Below, in pieces: positions 57,472 through 64,000 of a DNA stretch of 64,000 nucleotides. A program made the translations under genes and the position numbers. This DNA comes from Microcosmobacter sp040493455 (GTDB lineage Bacteria; Bacteroidota; Bacteroidia; Flavobacteriales; Flavobacteriaceae): contig NZ_JANFDA010000010.1 of NCBI RefSeq assembly GCF_040493455.1, forward strand, positions 1-64,000, written 5' to 3'. The notes under the pieces are model-generated. The model ran no database searches. It was not told the origin of the DNA and saw only the letters and a program-made list of their open reading frames with translations. Position 1 is the stretch's first letter. Each line of letters starts with the position of its first letter.

Positions 57472-58527
57472 CTAATTGTTAAACAATACTTTAGCTTCGT
57501 CTCTTGATTGTACGTTTAGTTTCCTGTAAATGTTATTGGTGTGTGTTTTTACAGTGCTTACACTCACAAACATGGTTTCAGCTATCTCTTTATTGGTCTT
57601 GTTATCCAAAATTAAATCCAATACATTTTGCTCTTGTTTGGTGAGTTTTGATTTTAAGTTTGAAGTGGCTTGCGAGCGTTTTTGTTTGCTTTTGAAAATC
57701 ATAAACAAATTAGCCAGAATGGATATTATTAAGAGCGCATAGATGACATAATTCCAGTTGAATGTAGATTCATTCGAATCTTTTGAAATTAGAAACTGAT
57801 CCGAAGCCAATTCGGCATCATATTGCTTAGAGTAAGACGTGTTTGCGTAATATGAAGCTAACCTATCTTGAAGGTTATTGTAATAACTGTTTGCCGCTAG
57901 GTCTTCGAGGTAATAATCATGAAAATCACTACTGCGATCAGAAAGAAATGAATAAATATAAAGTTCGGCCAAAGGTTCTTCGAGTTCTTCACCAAAATCC
58001 TGAAGCTTTTTAAACCAGGTTTTATTATTGAGCCTGCGATTTGCTTCACTACGTATTTCGGCATAGGCAAAGCGCATTTCTTCTTTCAAAGAATCTACTT
58101 TAGCAATAGCAAGAGCCTTTACATTATTGGACTCAACATCACAAAACATTTGCTTGTCAAATGTCAATGGAAAGTGAATGGTGTCGGTGTTTTTAGCAAT
58201 GAAAATAATTTCCTTGCTATCTTCACAATGTCCATCAAAATGATTGGAATCTTGTTCGTCTTCAGGGCAATTATCCACATGAATGCGATACATGCGTTGT
58301 GTGTCTTCTAGTGCATTGCCTTCAAAATGAAAGAAGCCTAAACTATCTGCTACAGCTTTAGCTATAATCTGTTCAGAATGAACCCCAGAAAATTTTCTGT
58401 AGTCATCAATGATAGACAAATAAGCTGTATTGTGCCATCGGTCTCCATCCATATAGCCAGAAAAGGAGTATTGGGCAAAGCTAATGTTGACGCAAAAAAA
58501 CAATATGATCGAAAGACTTCTAATCAT
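57472..58527 (-). CDS. Membrane-anchored LuxR-type regulator
   Basis: 351 aa. N-terminal signal/sensor part (1-~250, predicted periplasmic), a membrane segment (WNYVIYALLIISILANLFMIF, ~256-277), then a C-terminal LuxR HTH (LTKQEQNVLDLILDNKTNKEIAETMFVSVSTVKTHTNNIYRKLNV). No receiver or kinase domain. The DNA-binding domain would be cytoplasmic, giving a one-component transmembrane sensor-regulator. Ligand unknown. Confidence 0.85.
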   Translation of the reverse strand: MIRSLSIILFFCVNISFAQYSFSGYMDGDRWHNTAYLSIIDDYRKFSGVHSEQIIAKAVADSLGFFHFEGNALEDTQRMYRIHVDNCPEDEQDSNHFDGHCEDSKEIIFIAKNTDTIHFPLTFDKQMFCDVESNNVKALAIAKVDSLKEEMRFAYAEIRSEANRRLNNKTWFKKLQDFGEELEEPLAELYIYSFLSDRSSDFHDYYLEDLAANSYYNNLQDRLASYYANTSYSKQYDAELASDQFLISKDSNESTFNWNYVIYALLIISILANLFMIFKSKQKRSQATSNLKSKLTKQEQNVLDLILDNKTNKEIAETMFVSVSTVKTHTNNIYRKLNVQSRDEAKVLFNN

Positions 58528-58634
58528 GCAACTAAGCTAATATAATTTATCAAAACCTGAAACGTTTTATTTACTGTAACAAAACCAATAAACCAACGTC
58601 CTATAGTTACATCAATCTTTAAACCAATCTGATT

Positions 58635-58793
58635 ATGAGTTTTTGGAGAGTTTTACTTTCTATATTTTTTCCACCATTAGCCGTTTTGGACAAGGGCTGT
58701 GGTTCTATTTTTATTGTCTTCTTACTGTGGCTATGTGGCTGGGTTCCTGGTGTTATAGCTGCTTTAGTTATTCTTAATAATCCTGAACGATAA
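58635..58793 (+). CDS. YqaE/Pmp3-family small membrane protein
   Basis: 52 aa with two hydrophobic helices. FPPLAVLDKGCGS is the PPLAVxxxxGCG signature of the Pmp3/YqaE family, followed by LLWLCGWVPGVIAALVI. Small stress-linked membrane proteins in other organisms; exact role unknown. Clear ATG and stop, 47 bp before the next gene. Confidence 0.88.
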   Translation: MSFWRVLLSIFFPPLAVLDKGCGSIFIVFLLWLCGWVPGVIAALVILNNPER

Positions 58794-58798
58794 AAGCG

Positions 58799-58806
58799 TA
58801 TATTTG
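58799..58806 (+). promoter_or_regulatory. -7 box (TATATTTG) upstream of the 58841 gene
   Basis: TATATTTG matches TAnnTTTG, 34 bp upstream of the ATG, immediately after the yqaE stop. No clear -33. Confidence 0.4.
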
Positions 58807-58840
58807 TGTTTTAAATGACTAATTTATTTAAACCACAGAT

Positions 58841-59647
58841 ATGAAAAAAATGCTTTTACTTTTTGCAGTTATATTGACTGCATTCAGCTGTAATGTTACT
58901 GAATCTATAATTATCAACGAAAATGGCTCGGGAGAGTATTTAACGACTTACGACATGGGCGACGCAATTACAATGTTTGCAGAATCTATGGGAGGAGGTA
59001 AGTCTGGTGATTCGGGAGAGAAGAAAGAAGGTGGAGAAAAGATGGACACCACGATGGTGTTTAGAGACATTATGGAAGAAAATAAAGATAGCATTGCTGC
59101 CTTGCCAGAAGATAAACGCCTTATGATGGAATCTTTGAAAGATATGTACATGAGAATGTATATGGATGAAGATAAAGGAGAAATGGAAATAGGAATAGGA
59201 ATGAACTTTAAGTCTATGAATGACCTTAAAGACATTCAGGATAAATTGAGAAAAGCGCAAACGCTAAACGAAAGAAATAGTGATATGGATCAGCTGAAAG
59301 ATAACCCAATGTTGGGTATGTTTTTTGGTAATGAATCTAGTGATTTGAAGTATACTTATGATGGTAATGCATTTACAAGGAATACATACTTTGAACTTCC
59401 TGAAGGACAAACCATGGAAGACGTGGTGTTTAATGAAGATGAGCTTCAGGACAAGGAATTAATGAAGTATTTTGAAAGTGCTTACTATACGGTGGAGCTT
59501 ACGTTTCCGAAGAAAATAAAATCGCATTCTGTCAAAGATGCTAAGGTGTCTGATGACGGAAAAACCTTAACTTATAAAGCGAATTGGATAGATTACTTAA
59601 AAGATCCAAAACGCTTAGATGTGAATGTGGAGTTTGTAGATGAATAA
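58841..59647 (+). CDS. Lipoprotein of unknown function
   Basis: 268 aa. Lipobox TAFSC. Starts with NVTESIIINENGSGEYLTTYDM, a pattern shared by some Bacteroidota lipoproteins; the middle is Met/Asp/Lys-rich and helical. No catalytic motif. Its end overlaps lipB by 8 nt, so they are co-translated. Not recognised further. Confidence 0.7.
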   Translation: MKKMLLLFAVILTAFSCNVTESIIINENGSGEYLTTYDMGDAITMFAESMGGGKSGDSGEKKEGGEKMDTTMVFRDIMEENKDSIAALPEDKRLMMESLKDMYMRMYMDEDKGEMEIGIGMNFKSMNDLKDIQDKLRKAQTLNERNSDMDQLKDNPMLGMFFGNESSDLKYTYDGNAFTRNTYFELPEGQTMEDVVFNEDELQDKELMKYFESAYYTVELTFPKKIKSHSVKDAKVSDDGKTLTYKANWIDYLKDPKRLDVNVEFVDE

Positions 59648-60347
59648 AACAATACAAGTCGAGGACCTCGGCTTTAAAGATTACAAAGAGACATGGGACT
59701 ATCAGGAATTGCTGTTCAAAGCAATTCTTGATACTAAGATTAAGAATAGGCGAGAAGATGCTGGTTTAGAAACCAGTAATCACTTCTTGTTTGTAGAGCA
59801 TCCTCATGTCTATACTCTCGGCAAGAGCGGTGACTTATCCAATCTATTGCTCAATGAACAGCAACTTGTCGAAAAAGGCGCAACCTTTTATAAAATCAAT
59901 AGAGGTGGAGATATCACCTATCATGGTCCAGGACAGATTGTAGGTTATCCTATCCTTGACCTCGATAATTTTTTCACAGATATTCATAAATACCTCCGAC
60001 TACTCGAGGAAGTGATTATTAAGACACTTGCTGAGTACGGACTTAAAGCAGAACGAAGTGATGGCGAAACAGGAGTTTGGTTAGATGTTGGAACACCTTT
60101 TGCACGCAAGATTTGTGCTATGGGAGTGCGTGCCAGCCGTTGGGTAACCATGCATGGTTTTGCACTAAACATCAATGCAGATTTAGGTTATTTTGATAAT
60201 ATTATTCCGTGTGGTATTAGAGGAAAAGCAGTGACCTCACTCAATGTAGAACTTGGCGTCAAAACTGTTGATGAGGCTGAGGTTAAAGAAAAACTTCTGA
60301 AACATTTTGCTGAATTGTTTGAGGCGGATTTGCTAAAGCAGAAGTAA
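59640..60347 (+). CDS. lipB: Lipoyl(octanoyl) transferase
   Basis: 235 aa. Moves octanoate from ACP to lipoyl domains; LipA then adds sulfur. Marks: HPHVYTLGKSGDLSNLL, RGGDITYHGPGQIVGYPI, CAMGVRASRWVTMHGFALNI and IIPCGIRGKAVTSL with the catalytic cysteine and lysine. The E2 in the paa region is a likely substrate. Overlaps the upstream lipoprotein gene by 8 nt. Confidence 0.96.
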   Translation: MNKTIQVEDLGFKDYKETWDYQELLFKAILDTKIKNRREDAGLETSNHFLFVEHPHVYTLGKSGDLSNLLLNEQQLVEKGATFYKINRGGDITYHGPGQIVGYPILDLDNFFTDIHKYLRLLEEVIIKTLAEYGLKAERSDGETGVWLDVGTPFARKICAMGVRASRWVTMHGFALNINADLGYFDNIIPCGIRGKAVTSLNVELGVKTVDEAEVKEKLLKHFAELFEADLLKQK

Positions 60348-60349
60348 AA

Positions 60350-60835
60350 TTGAAGAATACAATTTTATACATCCTTAATGTTATTCTCCTTTTTATTGTA
60401 GGATATTCTATTCTTCCAGACTTCTATTTAGATAAGGAAAACTTCAGAGAAGAAGCGGGTTTGCTATCGTATTCATGTGTTGAAGAATATGAATTCGAAA
60501 GACCTAAAAAAATGATTTTCAATAATTTTATTAGAGAACGTGTCGTCATACGAATTTCGGATAGAAAGCATCATGAATATTTGATATCAGATATCTATAA
60601 AGACTATTGGCCAGAATTATTGAATTCGCGAAATTACGGGAAAGAAATCGTATTATATCTTGGTAAAGATAACACAAATGAAGATCCATTTAGAATAGAA
60701 TTGGGAGGAGAAGTGCTTTATGACACCAACATTCGCTTTGAAAGGAATGCACTGATTATCTTCTTTACATTTCTATTATCGATTAGAAATCTCAATCAGA
60801 TTTTCACAAAGAGTAATAAGCTTATTAAAATCTAG
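60350..60835 (+). CDS. Small protein with terminal membrane segments
   Basis: 161 aa. N-terminal helix (ILYILNVILLFIVGYSI), soluble middle, and C-terminal hydrophobic stretch (ALIIFFTFLLSI). TTG start at 60350, two bases after the lipB stop; no in-frame ATG near the N-terminus preserves the first helix. No family recognised. It converges on the OmpA gene with a 4-nt overlap. Confidence 0.55.
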   Translation: MKNTILYILNVILLFIVGYSILPDFYLDKENFREEAGLLSYSCVEEYEFERPKKMIFNNFIRERVVIRISDRKHHEYLISDIYKDYWPELLNSRNYGKEIVLYLGKDNTNEDPFRIELGGEVLYDTNIRFERNALIIFFTFLLSIRNLNQIFTKSNKLIKI

Positions 60836-62385
60836 ACTTTCACAAACTCCACACGTCTGTTTTGTGCTTTACCATCACTTGTGCTATTGTCTCCAACAGG
60901 TTGCGTTTCACCTTTGCCTTCCGTTTGTAGTCGATCTCCAGAAATACCATAGACCTTAATCAAAGCTTGCTTTACTGCTTCAGCTCTAGCTTTAGAAAGT
61001 TTCATGTTAGCATCATCAGAACCATCAGAATCTGTATGTCCAATAATATTTAGCTTCATGCTATTATCTTGCATCAATACCTGAGAAATTTGGCGAATGA
61101 TACCATACGATTGCGGTAAGATTTTATCCGAGCCAGAATCGAACAGAATACCATTGGTAGATATACGTCCTTCGGACATGAGTTTGCGTCTTAAATCTAG
61201 TCCGCCTTCAGCAATTTTAAGGTTGGTGATAAATACCTTCTCTTTTCCATCTGCTAAGCCTTTGAGATTAAATTTCAGATACTTTATAGCTTCAGGAGCA
61301 TAAATAAATTGCGGAATATCTACATACTTCTTTTCATTGATCCATAACCTAAATCGTTTTTTATTTACAGCTATAGAAATGTGTGGTTTGTTTAAAATGG
61401 CTTTTCGAATATCAGTTTTTAAAGCAGAGTTTATTTGGTTTGGTCCTTGGTTTCTATTTGTAACACGAATATTAAAAGCACCGTATTGTCCTAGGGGTAA
61501 ACCTACAAAAGCATAAGCCATTCCATCTTTAAAACCATTATTATCATCTAAGGTTACATTTAGCATGGCTGTAGATGAGGTTTTGTTGTCTATGCCATTT
61601 ACTAAAAGATCAAATTCTATAGTATACTCTTCTGGTAGCGGGTTTTCTATCAAAGGGAGATACACAATTCCGTAACCCGCTTTTAACTGAAACCATTTAC
61701 CAGCAACTTGATTGAACTGAACAACTTCGCCAGTACCATTTGTGTTCCACTTGCTTGGAAAATCACCGATGAAATCTTGTGAGAAATCATCATAATACAA
61801 AATCTTATCTCCAGGGACAAAATCAAATTTACTTAAGACGTCAAGGTTATCCGAAATATTAGAAGGCTCTTCTGGACTTTCTGCTGTATCGTTACTTTCT
61901 CCTTCCGAGGAACTACCATTGCCCTTATCGGAAGTCGTGGTACCAGAGTTTTCTTCCTCTTCTTTTTCTTTGCGTTCTCGTTGGTTGAGTAAAAGCTCCT
62001 TAGCGGTTTTAATACTATACTTTAGAGCTTTCTTTGCTTTATTCAACTGTAATGTTGCTTTAGCCTGCTTTAAAACACTAAGACCATCAATATCAGAAAG
62101 GATTTCTGGAGCGGAATCACTTAATGCTGTCATTTCATCTAAAGCTTCTTCTAGGACATCTATGTCATCATCGTCTAACGGAGTTCCAGCTTCAGCATAG
62201 CCATCATATTTGTACACTTTGTCATATAAATCAAAAGACTCCTGCACAAAAGTATCGACGCTACTTACACCAACTCTGCTTTTTGGGCGTTTTATTTTTT
62301 TGGTCTGAGCATCTAGTGTAGGAGCGACTATAAAAAAGGCTAATAAAAGGGGCAGCGATTTTTTAAAGGTAGCTAACGTTTTCAT
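60832..62385 (-). CDS. OmpA-family peptidoglycan-binding protein
   Basis: 517 aa. Signal peptide ending TLDAQ, helical N-terminal part (~30-140) with a Glu/Lys-rich and Ser/Asn-rich linker, a concanavalin-like middle (~190-370, FSQDFIGDFPSKWNTNGTGEVVQF), then a C-terminal OmpA domain: LFDSGSDKILPQSYGII, LNIIGHTDSDGSDDANMKLSKARAEAVKQAL and NRRVEFVKV. It would link the outer membrane to peptidoglycan. Confidence 0.9.
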   Translation of the reverse strand: MKTLATFKKSLPLLLAFFIVAPTLDAQTKKIKRPKSRVGVSSVDTFVQESFDLYDKVYKYDGYAEAGTPLDDDDIDVLEEALDEMTALSDSAPEILSDIDGLSVLKQAKATLQLNKAKKALKYSIKTAKELLLNQRERKEKEEEENSGTTTSDKGNGSSSEGESNDTAESPEEPSNISDNLDVLSKFDFVPGDKILYYDDFSQDFIGDFPSKWNTNGTGEVVQFNQVAGKWFQLKAGYGIVYLPLIENPLPEEYTIEFDLLVNGIDNKTSSTAMLNVTLDDNNGFKDGMAYAFVGLPLGQYGAFNIRVTNRNQGPNQINSALKTDIRKAILNKPHISIAVNKKRFRLWINEKKYVDIPQFIYAPEAIKYLKFNLKGLADGKEKVFITNLKIAEGGLDLRRKLMSEGRISTNGILFDSGSDKILPQSYGIIRQISQVLMQDNSMKLNIIGHTDSDGSDDANMKLSKARAEAVKQALIKVYGISGDRLQTEGKGETQPVGDNSTSDGKAQNRRVEFVKV

Positions 62386-62406
62386 TTTAACTGATTGATT
62401 AATAGC

Positions 62407-62418
62407 ACCTTTAAAGGT
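62407..62418. promoter_or_regulatory. 12-bp palindrome upstream of the OmpA gene
   Basis: ACCTTTAAAGGT, a perfect inverted repeat, 22 bp before the start codon and overlapping a -7-like TACCTTTA on the minus strand. It could be an operator. Confidence 0.35.
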
Positions 62419-62511
62419 AAGGATAGTTTTTTATTCAAAAAAGGACGTTGTATAAATTGTTGCCCTTTTTGTATGGTGAGTATTTAATCTCTTCTGAATA
62501 AACGATTGAGG

Positions 62512-64000
62512 CTATTGCGTAATCTCATAAATAACCACAGCATTATCATCGCCTTTTACTACAAACTCTAAGTTTCTGTCCTTGTCGATATTGTCTAATG
62601 CTATAGCAGAATTTCCATAGACAGGGAAGTTATCAATAGGTTTTGTTTGACTATCAAAAAGATAAACTTTCTTGGTTTGTAAATCTGTAGTTGTGACATA
62701 AATCTTGTCATTGATATAAAAGATTTGAGGATCAGCATAATCGCCAAAATCTAGTTCAATACTTTTTGATCTTATCGTCAATTTATTATCGTCCAATGAA
62801 ACTAGCGTTTTACTCGTTGTAGTCAAGAAATGATCTTTACTCAAGTTAAGGCTAGAAATGTTAGTCTTACCTTTAGTATCGATTTGTAACAAAGTACCTT
62901 CTTCTGTGGTTGTAGTGAAAGAATTTTTGTAGTTGAATATTGAATTTCCAGAGAAATTAAAACTTGGCTTTACATCAATTCTAGTTTTACCAACTCTATT
63001 AAGAATTTGCAGCTTTTGTCCTTCAGCAAAAACAATATAATCTTTAGTGCCTATTCTAAAATGTTTAGGCTGTGTAGATATGGTATTGTTAGCTCTGTTG
63101 AAAGTAAATCCACTTACAGATTTACCATTTTTATCATACATCAATAGAGATCTGCCTTGAGTAACTAAGAGTCTGTACTCTTTTTTCTTATCATAATCAA
63201 AAACAGATAATGGTTGTGTAATCTCATCATTGAACTTAAGCGGAAAAGCGTTAACATCTTTACCATTTCTGTCTAAGACATAGACTCGTTTTGGTGTTGC
63301 AAAAGCCAACTGCAACCTGCCGTTTTTGTAAGTGTCTATTTGTTCTATCTTACCAAGCACAGGTCCATGAAGTTGTTTTTTCCAAAGTACTGTTCCCTTA
63401 TTGGAAATAAGATATAGTACATTGTTTACATCTTGCGCAACAATATCTTTTTGTCTGGTAATATGATTCTTCACTGTTTGCGGAGCCATAAGCATATCGG
63501 CATCGAGGCTAATATTGTATTCTTCAGTAACCGATTTTGATTGGCGGCGTCTTTTGTGTGCTTTAACGATGCCATTGACATGGGCAAAGTTATTATCGTA
63601 AATATATTGTACAGCAGACAGTTTGTATTGGCTTAAGTTGAGGTTTTTTTCTTCTGAAAAATTATCATCAAACACAGCATTCAAACTGATGTCATTCATC
63701 AATACCAAGATGGAGCTTTCATCATTGAGTTGTTCACTAATATTTTGATAGACTTCAGAATTTTGGATGGTATTATTATTTAAGTAATCTGTAATTATAG
63801 ATTTCAAAAAATCTACATTGTCCGAAAAAATAAAGAATGTATCTAATCTCATAAAATAAGATGCGTCATCCTTATTAATAAAAGGAGAAAATGCTTCCGA
63901 GATTATTTCGGGAGATTCAAATCTGTTAATGACGACATCTCTGAACCCTTCAACAAATTCTGAATTTTCAAAATGTTCCTCGGTAAGTTCAGGATCAATA
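62512..64000 (-). CDS. Beta-propeller-like protein, N-terminus outside the window
   Basis: The frame is open from the stop at 62512 to the right edge, about 496 residues. The N-terminal part visible (SYFMRLDTFFIFSDNVDFLKS) is helical; the C-terminal half has repeated blades such as NVLYLISNKGTVLWKKQL, RVYVLDRNGKDVNAFPL and LLMYDKNGKSVSGF, a PQQ/VCBS-like propeller. The M at 63852 is not a convincing start because the frame continues. Function unknown. Confidence 0.6.
   Translation of the reverse strand, partial: IDPELTEEHFENSEFVEGFRDVVINRFESPEIISEAFSPFINKDDASYFMRLDTFFIFSDNVDFLKSIITDYLNNNTIQNSEVYQNISEQLNDESSILVLMNDISLNAVFDDNFSEEKNLNLSQYKLSAVQYIYDNNFAHVNGIVKAHKRRRQSKSVTEEYNISLDADMLMAPQTVKNHITRQKDIVAQDVNNVLYLISNKGTVLWKKQLHGPVLGKIEQIDTYKNGRLQLAFATPKRVYVLDRNGKDVNAFPLKFNDEITQPLSVFDYDKKKEYRLLVTQGRSLLMYDKNGKSVSGFTFNRANNTISTQPKHFRIGTKDYIVFAEGQKLQILNRVGKTRIDVKPSFNFSGNSIFNYKNSFTTTTEEGTLLQIDTKGKTNISSLNLSKDHFLTTTSKTLVSLDDNKLTIRSKSIELDFGDYADPQIFYINDKIYVTTTDLQTKKVYLFDSQTKPIDNFPVYGNSAIALDNIDKDRNLEFVVKGDDNAVVIYEITQ

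Overview
The window is chromosomal DNA from a member of the Bacteroidota, almost certainly family Flavobacteriaceae. The support is: AT-rich DNA; gliding genes gldB and gldC; two proteins with type IX secretion (T9SS) C-terminal sorting domains; a flavobacterial-type DnaG without zinc ligands; few recognisable Shine-Dalgarno sites; and promoter-like -7 boxes of the form TAnnTTTG. No transposase, integrase, phage gene, rRNA, tRNA or CRISPR array was seen. The genus cannot be named from the sequence alone.

Layout. 0-7.1 kb: the tail of a T9SS-sorted protein, a SnoaL-like lipoprotein, dnaG, an orphan LuxR-type response regulator, nadE, gldB-gldC, a DUF4230 protein and a TetR regulator. 7.2-24.7 kb: a phenylacetate (paa) catabolic cluster, paaE-A-B-C-D-G-H-I, a thiolase, an atypical SDR, a fused paaZ, a second crotonase and paaY. 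It is followed by a 2-oxoacid dehydrogenase E2, a branched-chain-type aminotransferase and a fused E1. Together they could carry an amino acid such as phenylalanine through phenylpyruvate to phenylacetyl-CoA, then through epoxidation, ring opening and beta-oxidation; no PaaK ligase is present. 24.8-33.6 kb: two bestrophins, a small TetR-controlled operon, a SulP transporter, a DUF4136 lipoprotein, hutU with a tiny DUF5522 gene, and a small HExxH protein. 33.6-47.5 kb: a 1633-aa T9SS adhesin-like protein, a PLP desulfhydrase/deaminase, a LysM-glucosaminidase lipoprotein, hemL, two small secreted helical proteins, a TPR-like protein, membrane proteins and paired alpha/beta hydrolases. 47.4-64 kb: a DUF5117 metalloprotease, a diheme cytochrome, a repeat-peptide lipoprotein with glycosyltransferases, lysS, DUF1573, a membrane-anchored LuxR regulator, YqaE, lipB, an OmpA-family protein and a truncated beta-propeller-like protein.

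Two things stand out. First, three copies of a ~175-bp intergenic repeat (starting at 12921, 18929 and 22367) share several inverted repeats. Differences between the copies keep base pairing, including both helices of a possible H-type pseudoknot, so this looks like a dispersed structured RNA or DNA element. The same 16-kb stretch, and nowhere else in the window that I could see, is full of short palindromic repeats, four of which lie in frame inside genes. Second, a Tat-signal lipoprotein ending in eight GYYDD repeats (52038-52298) sits 31 bp upstream of a two-domain glycosyltransferase. The C-terminal tail of that glycosyltransferase resembles, by eye, a peptide-recognition winged helix. This is a candidate dedicated peptide-modification or surface-polymer locus, but its function is inference.
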